Source: Rheinheimera sp. (GTDB lineage Bacteria > Pseudomonadota > Gammaproteobacteria > Enterobacterales > Alteromonadaceae). Taken from it: a DNA stretch of 10,000 nt. The notes under the pieces were generated by a model. The model saw only the letters and a program-made list of their open reading frames with translations, had not been told where the DNA came from and did no database searches. A program made the position numbers and the translations under genes. Location of the stretch: contig NZ_JAIWOI010000094.1 of assembly GCF_020217005.1 (NCBI RefSeq), forward strand, positions 1 to 10,000, given 5' to 3'. Shown piece by piece: positions 1 to 5,508 of the stretch. The number at the start of each line of letters is the position of its first letter. Within the stretch, counting starts at the first letter, position 1.

Positions 1-1
1 A

Positions 2-124
2 TTGCGGTTATTTGAAATCAGACATCAGCAGCACTTAGGCTACTCAATAGCCTATAACAGCTTAAGAAATCAGCTGACTGTTGTGGTGCTTGTCTGCCAT
101 CTGCTGTACTGGTGGTCGCTCTAG
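2..124 (+). CDS. Possible C-terminal end of a gene cut by the left edge
   Basis: Reading from base 2 the frame stays open for 40 codons to a TAG at 122-124. The peptide has a polar, His/Arg-containing first half and ends in a hydrophobic run (LTVVVLVCHLLYWWSL) that could be a last membrane segment. Codon choice (CTG, CAG, TTA, GTG) resembles the neighbouring genes. The other two plus-strand frames stop early. The stop lies in a CTAG tetramer that also supplies the stop of the convergent rhodanese gene. I do not recognise the family. A 40-codon open frame can occur by chance, and a perfect hairpin at 36-54 inside it is the competing reading (noncoding DNA). Confidence 0.35.
   Translation: MRLFEIRHQQHLGYSIAYNSLRNQLTVVVLVCHLLYWWSL
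36..54. repeat. Short perfect hairpin, 7-bp stem and 5-base loop
   Basis: TAGGCTA (36-42) and TAGCCTA (48-54) are exact reverse complements separated by CTCAA. Neither side is followed by a T-run, so it is a poor intrinsic terminator. It lies 67 bases beyond the end of the rhodanese gene on the minus strand, and inside the possible partial gene at 2-124. Confidence 0.3.
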
Positions 125-513
125 CTCAACAGTATAAAGCCTTCTTCCAGCCAGCCCGTCACGCCCCCTATCATTTTTTTCACTGGTCTTTGTAGCTGCG
201 CCAGTTTTAATGCCGCCTTATCGGCACCATTGCAATGAGGGCCGGCGCAATAGACCACAAATAAAGTATCAGCCGGATAGATCGCAAGACTTTCGGCATT
301 AATCCGGCTATGCGGAAATGCTACAGCTTTTGGCAAATGACCTTGCTGATAAGCAGCCTCACCACGCACATCAAGCAAAACAAAATCCTGTCTTTGGTTG
401 CTAATGGCATGATGTACATCCCAGCAGTCGGTTTCAAACTGCAGTAAAGAACTAAAGTGGGCAATAGCCTGTTCGGATCCCGCTGCTGCTGGTCTGGAAA
501 CCATAGATGACAT
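121..513 (-). CDS. Single-domain rhodanese-like protein (probable sulfurtransferase)
   Basis: A 130-residue protein made of one rhodanese domain, about residues 23-128 with no signal peptide, so probably cytoplasmic. Family landmarks are the LLDVR motif (46-50), the active-site loop C-A-G-P-H-C (89-94) with presumed catalytic Cys89 after a VVY strand, and GGVTGW (116-121). Rhodaneses carry a persulfide on this Cys and pass sulfur to acceptors; the acceptor here is unknown. A second Cys (94) in the loop could support redox chemistry. The frame is open upstream to base 600, but I place the start at 513 because GAGGAG (522-527) sits 8 bases before this ATG, and the extension would cover the promoter region of the divergent gene. 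It is transcribed divergently from a GlxA-type regulator. Such pairs are familiar from other proteobacteria and suggest the regulator controls it. Confidence 0.87.
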   Translation of the reverse strand: MSSMVSRPAAAGSEQAIAHFSSLLQFETDCWDVHHAISNQRQDFVLLDVRGEAAYQQGHLPKAVAFPHSRINAESLAIYPADTLFVVYCAGPHCNGADKAALKLAQLQRPVKKMIGGVTGWLEEGFILLS

Positions 514-521
514 AAGTCGCA

Positions 522-527
522 CTCCTC
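522..527 (-). promoter_or_regulatory. Ribosome binding site that fixes the rhodanese start
   Basis: On the minus strand the sequence reads GAGGAG followed 8 bases later by ATG at 513. The upstream in-frame ATG at 600 has no comparable site, so the shorter protein is preferred. Confidence 0.7.
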
Positions 528-583
528 TGTATCTGACTGAATTAAGCTCAGCAGCACTGTACTTTGCCCGAGACGCATCCACC

Positions 584-622
584 ATTGGCTTAAAAGCCAC
601 ATTAGCTTAGTATTAAGCCAAT
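584..622. promoter_or_regulatory. Perfect 10-bp inverted repeat, candidate operator
   Basis: ATTGGCTTAA (584-593) and TTAAGCCAAT (613-622) are exact reverse complements with a 19-bp spacer, so the arm centres are 29 bp apart, close to three helical turns. The left arm begins a further small palindrome, GGCTT-AA-AAGCC (587-598). The repeat lies between the divergent rhodanese and GlxA-type regulator genes and brackets a candidate promoter. An operator for the regulator is the simplest reading, although AraC-family proteins more often use direct repeats. Confidence 0.5.
585..613 (+). promoter_or_regulatory. Candidate sigma-70 promoter of the GlxA-type regulator
   Basis: TTGGCT (585-590) and TAGTAT (608-613) resemble -35 and -10 boxes, each 4 of 6 to consensus, at the optimal 17-bp spacing. 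Transcription would begin near 620, leaving a leader of about 34 bases before the GTG at 654. The -35 box lies in the left arm of the inverted repeat and the -10 box ends at the first base of the right arm, so a protein bound to both arms would block or reposition RNA polymerase. Confidence 0.4.
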
Positions 623-641
623 ACCCACAATCAGCTAATAC

Positions 642-646
642 AGGAG
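642..646 (+). promoter_or_regulatory. Ribosome binding site before a GTG start
   Basis: AGGAG lies 7 bases before the GTG at 654-656. No ATG is suitably placed, so the regulator is read as starting with GTG. Confidence 0.7.
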
Positions 647-653
647 CTGCAAG

Positions 654-1598
654 GTGCATAAAGTTGCCATTTTATTAGGTCCATCTGTCGCTAGTTTTGA
701 GTTAGGTTGTGCTTCTGAGTTGTTTGCATTAAGCAGACCCGAATACCCCAACTGGTATCAGACGGATATCGTCAGCTTTCATCCCGGGCCATTAATGGCG
801 ACCGGCGGTCTGCAGTTGCTGGTACCTCAGATACAGGATTTGGCCGGGTACAACACTATTCTGATCCCCAACTGGTCTGTCGCCGATCCAACACCGGATC
901 AACAGCTACGACAGCAGTTATTGGCCGCCTATCACAGAGGCGCTCGATTGATTTCATTTTGCTCAGGCGCGTTTTTACTGGCCGAGCTTGGCCTATTAAA
1001 AGATAAAGCTGCCACTACCCACTGGCGTTATGCCGATGAATTCCAACGCCGTTATAGCGACATACGTTATCAGCAAAACGTGCTCTATTGTTTTGATGGC
1101 CAGATTGGTTGTTCGGCAGGCAGTGCAGCGGCTCTGGATTTAGGCTTGGCCATAATACGCCGGGACTTTGGTTTTGAAATTGCCAATGAGGTTGCTAAAC
1201 GGGCTGTTATTTCGGCGCATCGCCAGGGCGGACAAGCCCAATTTGTCACACAACCGCTGCAGAAAAAGACCAATTTACTCAGTAGTACTATGGACTGGGC
1301 CCTGTTAAATCTAAATAAATCTCTGACTATCGAACAATTAGCCGATAAAGCAGGTATGTCGAGGCGGAGTTTTGACAGGCACTTTAAATCCAGTACTGGC
1401 TTAAGCCCATTACAATGGTTATTGCAACAACGCCTGCTTCTGGTTCAACACTATCTGGAGCAAGGCCAGCATTCTATTGAACAAATCACTGACCTGACAG
1501 GTTTTGGCTCTAGTTTAAATATGCGACAGCAATTTCAGAAACAACTCGGGATCAGTCCGAGGCAATACCAGCGTCAATTTAGTTGCAGCCCGATCTGA
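654..1598 (+). CDS. GlxA/FtrA-like transcriptional regulator (DJ-1/PfpI domain plus AraC-type HTH)
   Basis: A 314-residue cytoplasmic regulator starting at GTG, typical of the GlxA family in length and layout. Residues 1 to about 190 form a DJ-1/PfpI (class I glutamine amidotransferase-like) domain; SFCSGAF (101-107) places Cys103 at the nucleophile elbow, and ATTHW (120-124) is a family hallmark. In these regulators the domain is thought to sense a ligand rather than catalyse. Residues about 212-310 form the AraC/XylS DNA-binding domain with two helix-turn-helix units: LTIEQLADKAGMSRRSFDRHF (first 20 residues from 224) and the one containing TGFGSSLN (282-289), ending in LGISPRQYQRQF. It is divergent from the rhodanese gene over 140 bp that carry a perfect inverted repeat. 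I infer autoregulation and control of the rhodanese. The ligand cannot be told from sequence. Confidence 0.92.
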   Translation: MHKVAILLGPSVASFELGCASELFALSRPEYPNWYQTDIVSFHPGPLMATGGLQLLVPQIQDLAGYNTILIPNWSVADPTPDQQLRQQLLAAYHRGARLISFCSGAFLLAELGLLKDKAATTHWRYADEFQRRYSDIRYQQNVLYCFDGQIGCSAGSAAALDLGLAIIRRDFGFEIANEVAKRAVISAHRQGGQAQFVTQPLQKKTNLLSSTMDWALLNLNKSLTIEQLADKAGMSRRSFDRHFKSSTGLSPLQWLLQQRLLLVQHYLEQGQHSIEQITDLTGFGSSLNMRQQFQKQLGISPRQYQRQFSCSPI

Positions 1599-1628
1599 GT
1601 ATGAACTGGATACAGATGGCAATAACAG

Positions 1629-1676
1629 TGTAAAAAGCTGTAAAAGGCGGCGGGCTTTTGCCGTGCCCTTTGCCGC
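1629..1676. repeat. Tandem 10-base repeat followed by a GC-rich imperfect hairpin
   Basis: TGTAAAAAGC (1629-1638) is followed at once by TGTAAAAGGC (1639-1648), 9 of 10 identical. Next, GCGGCGGGC (1647-1655) can pair with GCCC (1665-1668) and GCCGC (1672-1676), with a TTT bulge and a 9-base loop. It lies 30-80 bases after the regulator stop, so it could end that transcript, but no T-run follows. It might equally belong to the leader or control region of the gene at 1788. Confidence 0.3.
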
Positions 1677-1713
1677 AGAGCCGGAGTTTGCTGCAGTTAT
1701 AGGCGATACAAGT

Positions 1714-1740
1714 TTGGCACCAAATTTGCTCCCGTATAAA
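1714..1740 (+). promoter_or_regulatory. Candidate promoter for the small coiled-coil gene
   Basis: TTGGCA (1714-1719, 5 of 6 to the -35 consensus) and TATAAA (1735-1740, 5 of 6 to the -10 consensus) lie upstream of the 1788 ATG, giving a leader of roughly 40 bases. The 15-bp spacing is short, so this may need help from an activator or may be a chance match. It would give this gene its own transcript, separate from the regulator upstream. Confidence 0.35.
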
Positions 1741-1787
1741 AACAGAGCCACACCAGATGGCCACTGCTTAAAGTTCAGGAGACTAGC

Positions 1788-2246
1788 ATGCTAACTATTT
1801 CGACTTTGACTTCGCACATAGGGCTGGCGGATCAGCTGTACAAAGGCCCTACATTCGGCCGGGACAAAACTACGATGGACGACCCTTATACCGACAAAGT
1901 CAGTTTGTCGGACGGCCAACCCGACCCTGATCTGACCTATCAGCATTTGGCAAAAAGTAGCAGAACTGCTGGTTCAGGCTCAGAGAGTCCGGTTGATAGT
2001 GAGGCCACAGACAAATTGAATAAAGACGATCCAGACAGGCTGAGTAAAATGATGCAACAGGTACTGGATGCAAAAATGGGTGTCGACCGGAAAAAATTGG
2101 AAGAGATAGAAGAGAAAATTGAAGCGCTGGCCAACAAAGACGGGGAGCTGACAGAAGCAGAACAAGCTCAGCTGGAAATTCTGCAAAAGCAAAAAGAACA
2201 ACTGATTAAAGACGGCGCAAAAAAACTAACTGAACTGGAAAGTTAA
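1788..2246 (+). CDS. Unrecognised acidic protein with C-terminal helical hairpin/coiled coil
   Basis: I do not recognise this 152-residue protein. The start is well supported by AGGAG (1777-1781) 6 bases before ATG. There is no signal peptide, membrane segment or Cys. Residues about 25-85 are polar, rich in Asp, Ser, Gly and Pro, and probably disordered. Residues about 82-115 and 122-150 are strongly charged and helix-forming with Leu/Ile at heptad-like spacing, joined by a short NKDGELT turn (117-123), which suggests an antiparallel helical hairpin or a dimeric coiled coil. Such a shape fits an adaptor, scaffold or small partner protein, but nothing shows the partner. The gene has its own candidate promoter and ends against the convergent solute-binding-protein gene, sharing a TTAA for both stops. 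A chance frame is unlikely given the length, ribosome site and coherent helix pattern. Confidence 0.72.
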   Translation: MLTISTLTSHIGLADQLYKGPTFGRDKTTMDDPYTDKVSLSDGQPDPDLTYQHLAKSSRTAGSGSESPVDSEATDKLNKDDPDRLSKMMQQVLDAKMGVDRKKLEEIEEKIEALANKDGELTEAEQAQLEILQKQKEQLIKDGAKKLTELES

Positions 2247-2983
2247 TTCACTGACTGACTTAATTGCCGGGTTTGTTTTTGCAGCTGTGCGACCCGGCCT
2301 GAGTCCAACCATGATTGTAGTAGCTGGCTGACTTGCTGCTGTAACTTTTGGTCCGTGAAACCAATTTTGTAGTGAGATTTTGGAAAAAGTTCGAAGCTAC
2401 GAACTTGATGTTCTGACATCCCTTTCTCAGCCCAACGCCGGTAAAAGCTGACTGCATCCAGCACCAGCAATTGAGTTCTTTGTTGCTGCAACATATCAAT
2501 TGCCTGATTGTGATCAACCACTTCCCGAAATGAAGGCGAAATTGCCATAGCCTGACTAAACTCCGGACCAAGAATTCGGGTTGCATACTGGAAACTGGCC
2601 ACGGAGTAACGTCCCATATCCTTCACTGTTTCTAGTTGATCCGGGAAATCGGCCAGAGCAAAAACCAGATTATGGAATTCAATATAAGCAGGGCTATAAA
2701 ATAATCCCTCAATCTGTTCGCCTCCTTGCCTTGCTGCCATATCCAGCTCTCTGTCTTGCAGCATTCGACTCAGCCTCACATGTGGCGCTGCAATAAACAC
2801 AGCTTTATAACCAAGCTCAGCTAACAATTGCCGAATTAACTCGGACTCAAACTGAATGGTATTGCCTTGCTTTTTGGGCGCGACATTTTGGCTCAACCCA
2901 ACCCTAATCTCTGGTTGCTGAGCCTGGGCCAGCACAGGTAAAACACAAAACATCAGCAAAAACCCGCTTATCAAACTGTTCAT
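2243..2983 (-). CDS. Exported solute-binding-fold protein (SBP_bac_3-like), no transporter nearby
   Basis: A 246-residue protein with a signal peptide (hydrophobic residues about 4-19, probable cleavage after LAQA near residue 21) and then a fold like family 3 periplasmic solute-binding proteins: a first strand IRVGLSQNVAP (26-36), ESELIRQLLAELGYK (46-60), a DMAARQGG segment (81-88) and an FYSPAY segment (95-100) where this family usually has FSxPY. It is slightly shorter than typical amino-acid binders and the usual ligand-binding Arg region is not clearly conserved, so the ligand is unknown. No ABC permease or ATPase lies beside it. It follows the patatin gene by 14 bp and has only a weak ribosome site (AGAGAA), so it is probably translated by coupling from the upstream gene. 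It may act as a periplasmic receptor or accessory protein instead of a transport component. Confidence 0.78.
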   Translation of the reverse strand: MNSLISGFLLMFCVLPVLAQAQQPEIRVGLSQNVAPKKQGNTIQFESELIRQLLAELGYKAVFIAAPHVRLSRMLQDRELDMAARQGGEQIEGLFYSPAYIEFHNLVFALADFPDQLETVKDMGRYSVASFQYATRILGPEFSQAMAISPSFREVVDHNQAIDMLQQQRTQLLVLDAVSFYRRWAEKGMSEHQVRSFELFPKSHYKIGFTDQKLQQQVSQLLQSWLDSGRVAQLQKQTRQLSQSVN

Positions 2984-2997
2984 TGTTGCGTTCTCTG

Positions 2998-5274
2998 TCA
3001 GAAGTTTTGTCCAAGAGATAAATAATAACGGTAGGCGCTGCCATTTACATCGTCTTCAGCACGGCCATAGCCCAGATAGACAGGTCCAAAGGGACTGTCC
3101 CAGCCAGCAAAAAAGCTACTGGCCCATATCCAGTCGGTTTCATTGGCCAGGCTTTCCACCCGGATCATATTGCCATGCACCTGACCTCTCTCCAATGAAG
3201 CGCCCAGGTAAAATGGAGAATTAAATACACTAAAACGGTCTTCGCTCATTTTATATAAATAGACCAGACTGCCAAATTGAATTTGACTGCCGAACAAATA
3301 GTTTTTCGGATATCCGGACAGATTGAGTAATCCGCCCAGCGAAAACTGCTCCACTGCTACTTGCGGGTCTCCTGGTGTGTAATCTTCGAAACGCCAGCGG
3401 GTCCGCACTATATGACGTTCAAAAAAGCTACGGGCTGCCTGCACTTCAATAGAGTGACTGCGACTCCTGTGACTTTCGCCCAGTGCCGTATCCTCTAACC
3501 ATTGCCAGTTTGCATGGAGCCGAAAACCCCGACTGGGAAACACAGGGTTATCCAATCTGTCCCAGACAAAATCCAGCACCGGTCCTTCACGCTGGTAATC
3601 CAGCTTGCTAAAGCCCAGATCTGCCACTCCAGAAGCCGGAATGCGGAAATAACCATCTTTATCAGTCCAACCGGAGCTTAGCCTGGCATGATCTGACAAA
3701 TTCCAGCCGGCTTTTGCGACTATTGATGTTTCTTTGTTGGCCAGATCACCTAAAGACAACCCCTCGGTATCTTCCAGCACCAGTATGGTACTCTCTCTTT
3801 GCAACTGACCACTGACAAAAGTCGCAGGTGTAAATACTGGCCAATAGAGTTCCGAACTGAGCAGTTTATCTGTTCCCAACGCCAGTTCTGTATGCAACTC
3901 AGCCCCTAACTCGGTGATGTTGGTGTAAGTGTAAGATCCAGCCAGTTGGTAATATCTGTTGTTACGAAAATCATCTTCCATGGTAAAACGGAAATTCAGA
4001 TATCCAGGTCCCCAACTCTTTTCGACAGCCCTGACTTTTAAACTGGTTTGGTCTGATTGCTGCTGTTGCTCCAGTTGCAGCGATACTCTTTCCAGCGTGT
4101 CGACGCCGTACACCTGACGCAGCCCCTCCTTGAGCTTTTTACTGTCGTACCTTTTGTTTGCTTCTAAGGCCAGACGCTGCAGTAACACCTGATCAGACAA
4201 CAGACTCTGATTATCCAACTCTATATGATCCACTGTGATACTAGTGGCTTGTTTGGCTCTATGAGCCGCTAACCAGTCCGGAAACTGTGCGGGAGCTGCA
4301 AAACTGCTTAAGGCCTGGCTCTGCTGCTCTGCACTGTGCCACCCGGCTTCGATGGAAGTAGGTAACTTGTCAAAATCCAGTGTGCCTATCTGCGCAACGT
4401 CCGGACTTAGCAATATATCTTGCGGCCCTAACAAGGCAATTTGTTGCTCTACAACCTGACGGACCAAAAAGTTGGTCAATTGGTCGGTCACCGCAAAAGC
4501 CGAGTCTAATTGCTCAGAGTTCAGTAAAGGTGCGTCTATTGCGACTGCGATGATCCTATCTGCACCCAAACTTTTCGCGATACTGACTGGCAAATTATTG
4601 GCAACACCACCATCAACTAAAACCCGGCCATTCAGCTCCATGGGCCGCACTACACCGGGGATCGACATTGAAGCCTGCACGGCCTGCAATAAACTGCCCT
4701 GACTCATCACTACTGTGTCTCTATTGGTTAAATCTGTGGCGACTGCGCGAAAGGGAATGGGTAATTGGTCGAAGTGGCTGTGATTTAACACTGGTCCATA
4801 AGCTTCAAGAATAAGTTCAGCCATAGCCTGCCCCAACAATACGCCTTTGGGAATTTTGATGCCTGAGCTATCTAACCCCAAACCGAGCCGGATCGGATAA
4901 TGATCCTGCTGTTGTTTACGACGTATCGGCATTTCATCCCGGTGAACTTTATCCCTGAAACCAGTGCTCCATTCTAAATGATCCAGTATCTGCTGAATTT
5001 CATCCGGACTATGGCCTGTGGCATATAAGCCGCCAATAAAAGCTCCAATGCTGGTTCCTACTATTAAATCTACTGGTATTCCTTGTTTCTCCAGTTGACG
5101 TATCACACCAAGGTGCGCACCGCCACGGGCCCCGCCGCCGCCCAGCACCAAAGCGATGCAAGGCCTGTCTTTGACTCTGGCACAAGGTTGCTGCCCGACT
5201 ACAGGACTTTGAGCTGCATATAAAAAACCACTGAAAACAACAATGAAAAAACTCAGTGCCCAGCACAGCTTCAT
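2998..5274 (-). CDS. Patatin-like phospholipase fused to POTRA and Omp85 barrel (PlpD-like, type Vd)
   Basis: A 758-residue outer membrane protein in four parts. A signal peptide (1 to about 20) is followed by a patatin domain (about 38-330) with oxyanion-hole loop GGGGARGGAHLG (45-56), nucleophile elbow GTSIG (Ser75) and catalytic Asp221 in DGG, so the Ser-Asp dyad is complete. A single POTRA-like domain (about 345-415) precedes a 16-strand-type barrel (about 420-758) with the Omp85-like LGGLLNLSGY segment and a C-terminal Phe, the usual signal for barrel assembly. Length and order match PlpD/FplA-class proteins, which present or release a lipase (phospholipase A activity in studied members). 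Two Cys (31 and 39) lie just before the patatin domain and could pair. GGGGAG (5281-5286) lies 6 bases before ATG. The solute-binding-fold gene follows 14 bp later in the same unit. Whether the lipase is surface-exposed, released or periplasmic cannot be told. Confidence 0.93.
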   Translation of the reverse strand: MKLCWALSFFIVVFSGFLYAAQSPVVGQQPCARVKDRPCIALVLGGGGARGGAHLGVIRQLEKQGIPVDLIVGTSIGAFIGGLYATGHSPDEIQQILDHLEWSTGFRDKVHRDEMPIRRKQQQDHYPIRLGLGLDSSGIKIPKGVLLGQAMAELILEAYGPVLNHSHFDQLPIPFRAVATDLTNRDTVVMSQGSLLQAVQASMSIPGVVRPMELNGRVLVDGGVANNLPVSIAKSLGADRIIAVAIDAPLLNSEQLDSAFAVTDQLTNFLVRQVVEQQIALLGPQDILLSPDVAQIGTLDFDKLPTSIEAGWHSAEQQSQALSSFAAPAQFPDWLAAHRAKQATSITVDHIELDNQSLLSDQVLLQRLALEANKRYDSKKLKEGLRQVYGVDTLERVSLQLEQQQQSDQTSLKVRAVEKSWGPGYLNFRFTMEDDFRNNRYYQLAGSYTYTNITELGAELHTELALGTDKLLSSELYWPVFTPATFVSGQLQRESTILVLEDTEGLSLGDLANKETSIVAKAGWNLSDHARLSSGWTDKDGYFRIPASGVADLGFSKLDYQREGPVLDFVWDRLDNPVFPSRGFRLHANWQWLEDTALGESHRSRSHSIEVQAARSFFERHIVRTRWRFEDYTPGDPQVAVEQFSLGGLLNLSGYPKNYLFGSQIQFGSLVYLYKMSEDRFSVFNSPFYLGASLERGQVHGNMIRVESLANETDWIWASSFFAGWDSPFGPVYLGYGRAEDDVNGSAYRYYLSLGQNF

Positions 5275-5280
5275 TCACAA

Positions 5281-5286
5281 CTCCCC
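5281..5286 (-). promoter_or_regulatory. Ribosome binding site of the patatin-Omp85 gene
   Basis: On the minus strand GGGGAG precedes the ATG at 5274 by 6 bases, which supports this start together with the signal peptide that begins there. Confidence 0.65.
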
Positions 5287-5358
5287 TATTCTTTGCACGA
5301 ACTCTATCCAATAAGAATTTGAATAATCGGGTTTTTATTTGGTTTTAACGCTTTAGAG

Positions 5359-5438
5359 TTGAGCCTGCACTTACTTATTGCTAAGGTTTCTGCAGACGTA
5401 TCCAGACCTTTAATTTTCACTTATGCTGTGAGGCTCAA
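5359..5438. repeat. Long-spaced inverted repeat in the divergent intergenic region
   Basis: TTGAGCCT (5359-5366) and AGGCTCAA (5431-5438) are exact reverse complements; CAC (5368-5370) and GTG (5428-5430) extend the pairing past one bulged G. The arms are about 60 bp apart, in the 234-bp gap between the divergent patatin and GGDEF-EAL genes. It could be a pair of operator half-sites looping the shared region. I see no convincing -35/-10 pair on either strand here and no terminator. Confidence 0.35.
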
Positions 5439-5508
5439 AGCTGCGTTTTATCCGGACTTATTTATCTACTATGACAGCTTTCAATAACTGCTACCACAAT
5501 GAGGTCAA

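Noticed and set aside
36..54. Intrinsic terminator for the rhodanese gene
   Set aside because: The stem is perfect but only 7 bp, A/T-rich at its ends and without a T-run on either side.
514..600. N-terminal extension of the rhodanese to an ATG at 600
   Set aside because: It lacks a ribosome site, adds 29 residues outside the domain and would overlap the inverted repeat and promoter region; the ATG at 513 has GAGGAG at good spacing.
954..975. Regulator's SFCSGAF motif as evidence of an active amidase or protease
   Set aside because: A Cys here is usual in GlxA-type regulators, where the DJ-1/PfpI domain is taken as a sensor; no enzymatic role can be claimed.
1515..1764. Minus-strand open frames spanning the regulator end and the gap to 1788
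   Set aside because: They overlap the conserved second helix-turn-helix of the regulator, have no ribosome site and low-complexity translations.
5275..5508. Promoters for the patatin unit and the GGDEF-EAL operon
   Set aside because: Several loose -10-like matches (for example TATGCT 5422-5427, TACTAT 5467-5472) have no acceptable -35 partner at 16-18 bp. A promoter must exist here but I cannot place it.
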